This document shows, in pieces, positions 23,477 to 29,978 of a stretch of DNA of 35,621 nucleotides; positions within the stretch are counted from its first letter, which is position 1; each line of letters opens with the position of its first letter. The DNA is from a virus, in IMG/VR virus record IMGVR_UViG_3300042896_000231, positions 1 to 35,621 of that record; one strand, given 5' to 3'. The position numbers and the translations under genes were made by a program. The notes beneath the pieces were generated by a model. That model did not search any database and was not told the DNA's origin. It worked only from the letters and a program-made list of their open reading frames with translations.

Positions 23477-24085
23477 TCAGAACGGAATATCATCATCTGC
23501 GGGGTTAAATCCGCTTGATTGTTGAGTGTGCGCGGGTGCTGCGGGTGACTTCAGAAATTTGTCACGCAACATTGCGACCATCTTTGTCAGTGCTACTGGC
23601 TGAGTTTTACGATCAAGAATTTCACTTGCTACCAGTTCTGTATCTGCTTGAAATACACCGGATAGGTTAGGGCGCATTTTTCCTGCTTCGTATTCCTCCA
23701 TTGAGAGTAAGAGTCCAATTGGTTTATTCAGCAACTCAACAAACTGATCCGCAGTTTTATCGACCTCGGCTTTCAGGTCATAGTCATAGACTTTTGATAC
23801 AGTTGGGATTGGGTCAGCAAGCCCTCGCAATCCAAGTACAGTCATAATCGCCATAAGCTGCTTATAGCCATAGATAGTTGTGCCATCAGCCTTCACCGTA
23901 TAAATGGAGAATCTTCCCTTTTGTCCATTCTCTGCAACGAAATCAAAATCAATTCCTTTCGTGCCTGTTTTCTTTGATTCGATGTTCTCGGCGCGGGTGA
24001 AGTGACCTTTGTATTTCCCTGTCTCCTGAATGCGTGAGCCGGTTGAATCTGCTGCTTTAGCTGCATTTGTGTCAAGTTTGTACAT
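23477..24085 (-). CDS. Phage single-stranded DNA-binding-type protein with SSB tail
   Basis: 202 residues. The first 110 look like an OB-type fold (GSRIQETGKYKGHFTRAENI, DFDFVAENGQKGRFSIYT), the middle is charged, and the end is a flexible segment closing in NPADDDIPF. The last six residues, DDDIPF, are identical to the tip of E. coli SSB, through which SSB recruits repair and replication proteins. It lies between a Sak4-like ATPase and Gp157, the usual company of phage recombination genes. I infer an SSB that can also recruit host SSB-binding enzymes. Confidence 0.82.
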   Translation of the reverse strand: MYKLDTNAAKAADSTGSRIQETGKYKGHFTRAENIESKKTGTKGIDFDFVAENGQKGRFSIYTVKADGTTIYGYKQLMAIMTVLGLRGLADPIPTVSKVYDYDLKAEVDKTADQFVELLNKPIGLLLSMEEYEAGKMRPNLSGVFQADTELVASEILDRKTQPVALTKMVAMLRDKFLKSPAAPAHTQQSSGFNPADDDIPF

Positions 24086-24093
24086 GATTGTTT

Positions 24094-24741
24094 TTAAGCC
24101 TCTGTGAGTTCGTAATAGTTAAAAATTGCGGTGTCTACTGCTGATAAATCGTTTTCGATTAGTTCATCCTCAAACAAACCCATTGGGCTTTTGACCGTAT
24201 CGCTCCCATTATTTTTAGTGCTGAAGAAATACTGACCATCACGAATCATTGTTCTGAGGCAGATGCTGACCATGCCTTCAAGTGTGATTTTTTCGTCAAG
24301 CATCTTGCCTATTGTCTTGATCTTGATGCGACCTGATTCACTTGTTTCTGTATGCGATAAAACGTAGACACGCACATCATCTGGCAACCCTGCTGCAACA
24401 GTAAGAATGTCCCAGGCGTGTTTACCTATCTCGGTAAACTTTGCAAATCCAGTTTCGTCGGTGCGGCGCATATACTCGTTAGCTAACGTGTACTGAAAGT
24501 CATCAAGAACGATTACTTTTCTGCGCGTCTTTGTCATCAGCTTGATAATTTCATCGTGCCTATCACTGACAAAAATATTTCCTGTTAGGTTTTCTTTAGT
24601 GAAGCGTGACCACTTAGATGATTTAAAAGGCAGCGGCTTCTTGACTGACTGGATTAAAAGCGTATGGTCTGGATCGAGATTGCGCAGACTTGCTGATTTG
24701 CCTGTTCCTGACTCGCCCAAAATCATTGTTGTGATGCTCAT
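24094..24741 (-). CDS. Sak4-like RecA-fold ATPase
   Basis: 215 residues, a single ATPase core. Walker A is GESGTGKSAS (residues 8-17), Walker B is KVIVLDDFQY (about 74-83), and SHTETSESGRIKIKT later supplies a sensor-like loop. Single-domain RecA-like proteins of this size coupled to an SSB gene form the Sak4 group, which promotes annealing of single strands with SSB help. GGAG precedes the ATG by 7 bases. Other phage AAA ATPases of similar size exist, so the Sak4 label rests on size, motif and neighbour. Confidence 0.8.
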   Translation of the reverse strand: MSITTMILGESGTGKSASLRNLDPDHTLLIQSVKKPLPFKSSKWSRFTKENLTGNIFVSDRHDEIIKLMTKTRRKVIVLDDFQYTLANEYMRRTDETGFAKFTEIGKHAWDILTVAAGLPDDVRVYVLSHTETSESGRIKIKTIGKMLDEKITLEGMVSICLRTMIRDGQYFFSTKNNGSDTVKSPMGLFEDELIENDLSAVDTAIFNYYELTEA

Positions 24742-24823
24742 TTGATTGCTCCGATTGCTGTATTTGTTGCTGATCTAGTTCTGCTTGATGCGCAAGTGCT
24801 GCATCCTCATCGTCTCTATTCAT
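24623..24823 (-). CDS. Possible small overlapping gene
   Basis: 66 residues (NRDDEDAALAHQAELDQQQI and on), starting 8 bp inside the preceding gene's end and overlapping the Sak4-like gene by 119 bp in another frame. The first 40 residues, rich in Gln, Glu and Asp, look like a small polar early protein; the later part is the shadow of the ATPase gene. There is no clear ribosome site. The call is uncertain; the only other explanation for 24742-24815 is a 74-bp gap. Confidence 0.3.
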   Translation of the reverse strand: MNRDDEDAALAHQAELDQQQIQQSEQSNEHHNNDFGRVRNRQISKSAQSRSRPYAFNPVSQEAAAF

Positions 24824-25160
24824 GTTCAACACAAATAGGACAGCCAGCGCCGAAACAAACCCGGCACTCATCATCTAAAAGTTCCTCTGCTTTGCGTCTT
24901 GCTCTGATAGTCCAGTAGTCAACGACGATCTGCGCTTCAAGTTTTCCTGATTCGTAATGCAACCCGCAGCGGTTAAAGCTGATAACTGGACGCATATCCG
25001 ATTCCTCAAGCGCAAACAGGTAATTACCCTCTTCAAATGGATCGAAATCACCCTTCATCAAATCAATAGTTTTATTGATCAGGGCAACCTGATACAGAGC
25101 AGATTTATCGTGATAGTCATTGAAAACAGAGAGGGCGGCGGAGGCGGCGCAGAAATTCAT
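24816..25160 (-). CDS. Cysteine-rich early protein, possible zinc binding
   Basis: 114 residues from ATG 25160. A central MRPVISFNRCGLHYESGKLE and the end ECRVCFGAGCPICVEHE carry two Cys-x-x-Cys-like pairs (C-x-x-C and C-x-x-C around 101-111), which could hold one zinc ion. The start is 2 bp after the stop of the preceding small membrane gene. The longer reading from 25235 would overlap that gene. Function unknown. Confidence 0.62.
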   Translation of the reverse strand: MNFCAASAALSVFNDYHDKSALYQVALINKTIDLMKGDFDPFEEGNYLFALEESDMRPVISFNRCGLHYESGKLEAQIVVDYWTIRARRKAEELLDDECRVCFGAGCPICVEHE

Positions 25161-25162
25161 AT

Positions 25163-25357
25163 TCAGAACCCCACTACTGACGCAACCTTGAGCGCCAAGA
25201 AGCCGATTGATGCAAAGACAGCGACAAATACCCAAGCTGACTTAGGGATGCGCTCAGAGCCTTTTCTATACGACCCTGCTGCTGAATACCAACCTGAATC
25301 TAGCGAACTATGGCGGGTGAAGTTGATTTGCGTCTGGCCGTTGAAGTTGCTTTTCAT
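25163..25357 (-). CDS. First gene of the left operon: small membrane protein
   Basis: 64 residues. A polar N-terminus (NFNGQTQINFTRHSSLDSGW) is followed by one membrane segment (about 43-62, WVFVAVFASIGFLALKVASV). AAGGAG lies 6 bases before the ATG, about 36 bases after the predicted PL start. In lambda this place is held by the antiterminator N; this protein shows no arginine-rich RNA-binding region and is not N-like. Confidence 0.7.
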   Translation of the reverse strand: MKSNFNGQTQINFTRHSSLDSGWYSAAGSYRKGSERIPKSAWVFVAVFASIGFLALKVASVVGF

Positions 25358-25392
25358 TTCGTTCTCCTTTGCGCTGTTGTGTTTTCAGTGCA

Positions 25393-25443
25393 TAGAAGAA
25401 TATTAGCGTTACGCTAATCTTTTGTAAATAGCGTAATGCTAAA
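25393..25443 (-). promoter_or_regulatory. PL promoter with operators OL1 and OL2
   Basis: On the minus strand -35 is TTTACA (25428-25423), the spacer is 17 bp and -10 is TAATAT (25405-25400), giving a start near 25393. OL1, ATTAGCGTTACGCTAAT (25402-25418), is a perfect 17-bp palindrome lying in the spacer. OL2, AATAGCGTAATGCTAAA (25427-25443), matches at 13 of 17 positions and touches the -35. The same element occurs three times at OR, so this is the binding site of the phage repressor and Cro. Confidence 0.88.
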
Positions 25444-25515
25444 TTTTTACAGTATTTAAACCCTAATGTGAAAATACTTAGTATTTAATTTGGATTGGTT
25501 GATTCTGTTACAGCA

Positions 25516-25544
25516 CCCATGGATTGAGTTACTGAATCCATGGG
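25516..25544. repeat. Perfect 10-bp inverted repeat between PL and rexB
   Basis: CCCATGGATT (25516-25525), a 9-base spacer, AATCCATGGG (25535-25544). It lies right behind the rexB terminator, has no T-run of its own on the minus strand, and does not resemble the repressor operator. It could be a second back-up hairpin for the terminator or a protein-binding site. Confidence 0.6.
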
Positions 25545-25547
25545 CGT

Positions 25548-25568
25548 AAAAAAACCCGCCAGAGCGGG
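25548..25568 (-). terminator. Terminator of the immunity operon
   Basis: Read on the minus strand: CCCGC, loop TCTG, GCGGG, then a run of seven T. It lies about 50 bp after the rexB stop. It ends the cI-rexB transcript before it can run into the PL promoter, as the terminator behind rexB does in lambda. Confidence 0.85.
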
Positions 25569-25616
25569 CTACAAAATATTTAAGGTGAATGGATAAATTA
25601 ATAAATTATTCAATAT

Positions 25617-26096
25617 TCACGTATGTTTTTTCATTGCTTTATAAGCAACTCCAAATATTGCGTATGTCACTACAACAACTTGTGATAAAGATAATGTAAA
25701 TAAAAATATCATTATATTGAAAGCATAGTATGTATCTCTTTCAGAAAAATTATAAAGTGACACAAATGAATTTAAAACCAAATAAAATATAGCAATAAAA
25801 TATAATGACATAAAAACATTAATATTTTTGCGATTTACATAATCTTTAAATGTTTGTGTATTAAAGATTGTAAAAAAAATAGCAATGACAGCTGCTAAAA
25901 ATCCAAGCATCGTATAAGAAAATCCTGAAATCATAGTTGCAATTTCAAGTTTTTTAGTTTGTAATTTTAGTGGATCTATCCATTTTAGATGCAGAACTAT
26001 CTTGTATGTCGCCAATAATATCAAACCAATTGTCGGAGCTATTAAATTTATGGATAGCATCAATAATCGTTCTGTCGTAGTCGTCATTCTGCTCAT
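25617..26096 (-). CDS. rexB: RexB-like four-helix membrane protein
   Basis: 159 residues with four membrane segments (about 13-34, 54-78, 91-117 and 124-151), as in lambda RexB (144 residues). In lambda RexB is thought to form an ion channel that depolarises the cell when RexA senses a superinfecting phage. The assignment rests on topology, size and position directly behind a clear rexA. Start ATG 26096 has TAAGG 10 bases upstream, inside rexA; a later ATG at 26060 has no such site. The gene thus overlaps the last 143 bases of rexA, whereas the lambda genes only touch. Strongly AT-rich, like all cargo of this operon. Confidence 0.78.
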   Translation of the reverse strand: MSRMTTTTERLLMLSINLIAPTIGLILLATYKIVLHLKWIDPLKLQTKKLEIATMISGFSYTMLGFLAAVIAIFFTIFNTQTFKDYVNRKNINVFMSLYFIAIFYLVLNSFVSLYNFSERDTYYAFNIMIFLFTLSLSQVVVVTYAIFGVAYKAMKKHT

Positions 26097-26928
26097 GATC
26101 TTGTACCTTACTAGCTAAAATGTCATTAGCATTTATTTTTTCAAATATCTCATCATATATATGTTTTTCATTTGATGACTCTAGAATATCATGAACAATT
26201 CCAAGTCCTTCAATTCTAAAATCCGTAAGCTTATCTGCAATCTCATTTTTTGCTCTAATTGTTAATTTATCAATACCTTGGTTATCTGCGTTTATTAAAT
26301 GCTGGCTAATATTTTTGATATTTTGTCGCGATTTTGGTTTAAGTATTACTTCAAATGTTCCTAAATCTTCAAGATCAGATGGTGTAGCTCCAAAAACTTC
26401 AGCTATACGACTAAAAAATGAACTATCTGAATTAACTTCAATAGCAGTTGATCCTATAAAATCCATTTTTAGTGCATCACCACGAGATAGTTTCTCTGTA
26501 AATGCATTAAGTCTAAATTGATAGGCGTGACAATTAAGTCTAGTGAGTAACTCATTGACCAAACTAGTAAATGCTGTAACTGATGGCGCTAATTGTGTTG
26601 AAGCAAAAGCGATATAGTTACTTTTTACCATTATGTAAGATACGAACCCAATGCTTTCATTGAGTGCTAACCGAGACGATATTTCTTCAACTGAAATATT
26701 TTGTTTATCAATTGTTTTAACGATTTCTGTATCTTTTGTTTTAAGAAATAAAAATAAATCACTTCGCTGATTAAGTAAAAAAATTTTCTCATCATTATGA
26801 ATTAGAGTATTTTTAAAAGTTGCATTGTCAAAATTACAAAATCCAATAAGAAAATCTTTAATACTCATTAATATTCTTCTTTCTTTAGCAACCTCATAAA
26901 AATAATATCCATAATAATTAAGTTTCAT
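25954..26928 (-). CDS. rexA: RexA homologue, superinfection-exclusion sensor
   Basis: 324 residues. Compared with lambda RexA (279 residues) from memory, blocks run in the same order: LFLKTKD (59-65; RexA LFTKTND), SVEEI then LNESIGF (89-95; RexA DDESLGF), MDFIGST (155-161; RexA MHFIGRT), VFGAT (178-182; RexA VLGAT), ILKPKSRQNIK (195-205; RexA VIKPKFKRDIK) and IRAKNE (224-229; RexA LRAKDE). RexA binds DNA, and with RexB aborts infection by other phages. The extra C-terminal 45 or so residues correspond to the part that overlaps rexB. GAGATGAT precedes the ATG. As in lambda it sits in the repressor operon, so it is made in the lysogen. Confidence 0.88.
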   Translation of the reverse strand: MKLNYYGYYFYEVAKERRILMSIKDFLIGFCNFDNATFKNTLIHNDEKIFLLNQRSDLFLFLKTKDTEIVKTIDKQNISVEEISSRLALNESIGFVSYIMVKSNYIAFASTQLAPSVTAFTSLVNELLTRLNCHAYQFRLNAFTEKLSRGDALKMDFIGSTAIEVNSDSSFFSRIAEVFGATPSDLEDLGTFEVILKPKSRQNIKNISQHLINADNQGIDKLTIRAKNEIADKLTDFRIEGLGIVHDILESSNEKHIYDEIFEKINANDILASKVQDHEQNDDYDRTIIDAIHKFNSSDNWFDIIGDIQDSSASKMDRSTKITN

Positions 26929-27022
26929 ATCATCTCATTTATATAATTAAAGTTGCAAAACTTGTTTTTTAAATAAAATTTTTTATTAAACAAATTAATT
27001 TTTGATATTTAAAAATAATAAG

Positions 27023-27877
27023 TTAGTTCTTTAACTCACCAGCATACTTATCCCGAAATTCCGCCAGAGTCATAGTGCAAAGTGACTGATCAACCTTTGT
27101 TCCGTATGGCATTCCAATACAGGCGCCCATACCTTCGGCGAGAGGAGTGCTGGACAACACATCAAACTGTTTAATATCCCCATTACGCAGCTTCAACGTA
27201 TATCGAATTTCGTATTGCTCAACCGCTTGCTTGTTAAACAAGGCAGCACCAATGACAGCACCAAGCAAAGTGCTTGATACATCCTTGTTTAGTGAATAAT
27301 TTGCAGGATTTACGTTATTAACGTAAGCCACTGCACCAGCTGCGCCTCCAGCTTCTGCACCGAAATTGCTGCCTGGTGTACTTAAGTTTCTTACTTGTCT
27401 ATCTGTAACGATGCCAACTTCTGAAGCTTCATAAAAAATTATCTTGTAATTATCTGATAAATATTTTTGCTCTTTTTCATTTAATTTTGAATATAAACCT
27501 TTTGATAAACGTAATTCTTTTTTAATTGTTTTTTCTACTGATAAAACATTGTCTACTGCTTGATTGCACTGTTGAGTAGTTGCAACTATGCAAAATCTTT
27601 CAACTTCAATTTTTTTATAATATAAATCACCGGTTTTATTTACCCAGTAATTTAGTGAATCTATTGAAAATGTAGAAAATCCATAATTGACAATTTCTGG
27701 ATAATCTTTCACTAACAAAATCATTCTTTCTGTATCTTCTTTTTTATTTTTAGAAAGAATGAAATCAACCCCATCATAAGCATAATTCCATTGCTTTTTC
27801 TCCGCCCTAGATTGAGGGTTTGTAGTTGATGAGCAACCCTGTATAGCTATTAAAAATATACAGATAATAAATTTCAT
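27023..27877 (-). CDS. Lipoprotein with glycine-zipper-like segments, lysogenic cargo
   Basis: 284 residues. A signal peptide (KFIICIFLIAIQGC) with the lipobox Cys at 15 marks a lipoprotein, probably bound for the outer membrane. The middle is rich in Lys, Asn and Tyr. Residues about 170-215 hold two small-residue-rich stretches (FGAEAGGAAGAVAYV and LLGAVIGAALF) like the glycine zippers of SlyB-type proteins, and the C-terminus with YEIRYTLKLRNGDIKQFDVL resembles their beta part. As part of the repressor operon it would be displayed by lysogens; a role in changing the envelope or blocking adsorption is inference. Low GC compared with the structural genes suggests recent acquisition. Confidence 0.72.
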   Translation of the reverse strand: MKFIICIFLIAIQGCSSTTNPQSRAEKKQWNYAYDGVDFILSKNKKEDTERMILLVKDYPEIVNYGFSTFSIDSLNYWVNKTGDLYYKKIEVERFCIVATTQQCNQAVDNVLSVEKTIKKELRLSKGLYSKLNEKEQKYLSDNYKIIFYEASEVGIVTDRQVRNLSTPGSNFGAEAGGAAGAVAYVNNVNPANYSLNKDVSSTLLGAVIGAALFNKQAVEQYEIRYTLKLRNGDIKQFDVLSSTPLAEGMGACIGMPYGTKVDQSLCTMTLAEFRDKYAGELKN

Positions 27878-27888
27878 TTAGCTCTCAA

Positions 27889-28437
27889 TTATTCAAATGG
27901 CTTAATGTCTAGACAAATACCGTAATTAGCTTTGCTACCATCTTGCATTAAATAACCGCCAGTAATTTCAGCATCACATGTAGTTATCTTTCCGCCAAGT
28001 TTTTTGGCACTTAATCTACGTCTAAAGCTTCTTGCATCATCTTTAGACATACAACCGACAGTCATATTATTTATATCGATTCGAACAGCTAATTTATCGA
28101 ATTGATTGTCATTTTCTGGAATCAGCTTTGCTATGTACTGCCCTACAGGAGATTTATCTCCGTGGTTTCCAGCTGCGGATCTAATTGCAGGTTGATAATT
28201 AGACTCACCAACAACTTCAAAATCAAAGTTTCCTAATGATGGCCAATGCAAGAATGATTCAGTATCAGCATTAACTTTAGGTTTAAGTTCTTCTTGCGCC
28301 CCTTCGATGAGGTTAATTGCATAATATGCAATAACTAGAACACCAAACAAACAAAGCCAGAAATTCTGATCAAATATTCTAGAAAGTATTTCAGCTAGGA
28401 AAGTGACTATAAGGATTACAACGATCCATCTTTTCAT
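27889..28437 (-). CDS. Membrane-anchored HIRAN-domain protein
   Basis: 182 residues from ATG 28437. Two membrane segments open it (about 4-18 and 24-40), followed by a HIRAN-type domain from about 70: FEVVGESNYQPAIRSAAGN, then YIAKLIPENDNQFDKLAVRI and MTVGCMSKDDARSFRRRL. HIRAN domains bind DNA 3' ends or damaged DNA in helicases such as HLTF; alone and attached to a membrane they are uncharacterised. The longer reading from 28497 would overlap cI. It is the first gene behind the repressor, 35 bp away, and its product would be present in every lysogen. Confidence 0.8.
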   Translation of the reverse strand: MKRWIVVILIVTFLAEILSRIFDQNFWLCLFGVLVIAYYAINLIEGAQEELKPKVNADTESFLHWPSLGNFDFEVVGESNYQPAIRSAAGNHGDKSPVGQYIAKLIPENDNQFDKLAVRIDINNMTVGCMSKDDARSFRRRLSAKKLGGKITTCDAEITGGYLMQDGSKANYGICLDIKPFE

Positions 28438-28472
28438 TCTTAGCCCAATACGTAAACATGATGAATGACTCT

Positions 28473-29198
28473 TTACAGTTTCCCGCCCGTTTGCCATTCA
28501 ACTACAACGCCAATAACACGCAGTGCAGGGTCATCAATTTCTTTTGTTGGATATGCTGGATTAATGGGCTTTAAAAACCAACTGGCTCCGTCAGTAGTCA
28601 ACTTCTTAAATGTGGCTTTTTGCGTTGTTGTATCTTTCGCAACAACATAGTCACCAGATTTTGGCGCACGCTCAGGATCAATAATAATCAAACATCCATC
28701 TGGGAAATTAACCCCGTTAGTCCCACCAGACATACTATCGCCTTCAACACGCAATGCGAATGCATGTCTACTTGGCTTTGTATATTCAGGTGTTACCCAT
28801 TGATCTGCTTCACCAGGCAAGTGGTTATCCTCTATATCAACTAAAGAACCAGCCGTTACCCATGAAATCAAGGGGACTTGATCGGCTGATAGCGTAGCTT
28901 TACTGATATTTGAGGATAAGTCAATTTTAGTTTCTAAAGAATCAATTAGCTTTGAGAGTTCTGAAGTATGGTCGGTATCTAACCAATTCTTAGACATTCC
29001 AATTTTTTCTTCAATTCTTCTGCAACTTTCCGAACGCATACCTCTAGGGCGGCCTGTTTTCGAATCTAGAGATCCGTTAATCCATTGACTTAATTGCGAT
29101 GAAGAAATGCCGCACGCCTCTGCAAACTCATCAAGAGTTCGGTATTTGGTTCTTAGTTTTGCTAGGTTTTCGCGCCTAATTTCTGTGATTTCTTTCAT
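28473..29198 (-). CDS. cI: CI-type repressor, LexA-like with S24 domain
   Basis: 241 residues from ATG 29198. The helix-turn-helix is TLDEFAEACGISSSQLSQWI (about residues 22-41). The self-cleavage site is Ala-Gly in WVTAGSL (about 117-123), the catalytic Ser lies in EGDSMSG (about 155) and the catalytic Lys in TFKKLTTDG (about 197). It keeps the prophage silent by binding OL and OR and cleaves itself on activated RecA, so the phage is SOS-inducible. A TTG start at 29216 would add six residues, but ATG 29198 lies 8 bases behind the PRM -10, leaving almost no leader, as for lambda cI. There is no ribosome site. Confidence 0.92.
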   Translation of the reverse strand: MKEITEIRRENLAKLRTKYRTLDEFAEACGISSSQLSQWINGSLDSKTGRPRGMRSESCRRIEEKIGMSKNWLDTDHTSELSKLIDSLETKIDLSSNISKATLSADQVPLISWVTAGSLVDIEDNHLPGEADQWVTPEYTKPSRHAFALRVEGDSMSGGTNGVNFPDGCLIIIDPERAPKSGDYVVAKDTTTQKATFKKLTTDGASWFLKPINPAYPTKEIDDPALRVIGVVVEWQTGGKL

Positions 29199-29206
29199 GA
29201 TTTGAT

Positions 29207-29274
29207 TGAATAGCAAAACGCTAATAAAAAGAATTCGCGAAACGCTTGCAATAACATTAGCGTTACGCTAAATT
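29207..29274. promoter_or_regulatory. OR operators with divergent PRM and PR
   Basis: Three copies of the 17-bp operator lie 23 to 24 bp apart: OR3 29209-29225 (13 of 17), OR2 29233-29249 (11 of 17) and OR1 29256-29272 (16 of 17, against the perfect OL1). PR, + strand: -35 TTGCAA (29246-29251), 17 bp, -10 TAAATT (29269-29274), with OR1 in the spacer. PRM, - strand: -10 TATTCA (29212-29207) inside OR3, with a poor -35, as expected for a promoter needing repressor at OR2. Start points fall on or next to the start codons of both genes. Confidence 0.87.
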
Positions 29275-29280
29275 ATGGAT

Positions 29281-29520
29281 ATGGAACTCAAAACATATCT
29301 ATTAAGCAAAGGCCGAGGGTCTTTATCTTCACTAGCCAAACAGATTGGTGCTCATGCACCAGATTTGTCGTGCTGGTCAAGCAAAAAAAAACCAATTCCC
29401 CCTTTTCGATGTGTCGATATTGAAAAAGCAACCAAAGGAAAAGTTACTCGTCGCGACTTGCGTCCTGATGACTGGCGGCAAATTTGGCCTGAGTTAGTCA
29501 AATCAAAAATGCATAACTGA
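29281..29520 (+). CDS. cro: Cro-type regulator, YdaS family, probably leaderless
   Basis: 79 residues from ATG 29281. ELKTYLLSKGRGSLSSLAKQ with the following IGAHAPDLSCW is a helix-turn-helix, and RRDLRPDDWRQIWPEL closes it, the pattern of YdaS/Cro regulators in betaproteobacterial prophages. It should bind the same operators and shut down the repressor during lytic growth. An in-frame ATG at 29275 exists, but the predicted PR start falls at 29281, and family members begin with M-x-L-K. There is no ribosome site, so translation from a leaderless message is likely. Confidence 0.88.
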   Translation: MELKTYLLSKGRGSLSSLAKQIGAHAPDLSCWSSKKKPIPPFRCVDIEKATKGKVTRRDLRPDDWRQIWPELVKSKMHN

Positions 29521-29555
29521 ATAGTCCCATTTTTTTCAGTATGAGAGATAGACAA

Positions 29556-29978
29556 ATGTCATCAAAAAAATTAATTACCGTTGAGCACCCTGAGCTTGCT
29601 TTAGTGCGTAAAGCAAATGTAATGGAGGCACCGCATGAGCTTGTTGCTCGCAAAAAAACATTTCTATCTTCAATTGTTTTATGCGTGCAGCTATCTGGCT
29701 TGGATGACAAAGAGGTTTATTTAACTCTTGGAATAGATGCCGGACACTGGTCACGGATTATGAAAGGTGACGCACATTTTCCTGTCGATAAGATCGATGA
29801 ATTAATGACATTGTGTGGCAACGAGGCTCCATTACAGTGGCTCTCACACCGCAGAGGTTATCAGCTTGTAATGCTCAAGAGTGCAGCCGAGCGTCGCATT
29901 GAAGAACTTGAACGAGCACTCGTAAAAGAAACAGAACGTAGGCAATGGGCTGAAGACCTTGTGGTGAATCGTAAGTGA
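29556..29978 (+). CDS. CII-like regulatory protein
   Basis: 140 residues. The core reads LSGLDDKEVYLTLGIDAGHW, then SRIMKGDAHFPVDKI, a helix-turn-helix unit, followed by APLQWLSHRRGYQLVMLKS and a C-terminal coiled coil (RRIEELERALVKETERRQWA). Proteins of this type regularly follow the YdaS/Cro gene in betaproteobacterial prophages and occupy the place of CII. A role as activator of the lysogeny promoters is inferred from place. ATG 29556 has GAGA upstream; ATG 29541 does not. Confidence 0.78.
   Translation: MSSKKLITVEHPELALVRKANVMEAPHELVARKKTFLSSIVLCVQLSGLDDKEVYLTLGIDAGHWSRIMKGDAHFPVDKIDELMTLCGNEAPLQWLSHRRGYQLVMLKSAAERRIEELERALVKETERRQWAEDLVVNRK

Noticed and set aside
25163-25357. Lambda N-type antiterminator as first gene of the left operon
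   Set aside because: The protein has a membrane segment and no arginine-rich RNA-binding N-terminus, and I saw no boxB-like hairpin in the 36-base leader.
25954-26928. KwaB (Kiwa defence) as the identity of the 324-residue protein, with the membrane protein as KwaA
   Set aside because: Size and membrane partner fit, but ordered motif matches to lambda RexA and the place next to cI speak for Rex.
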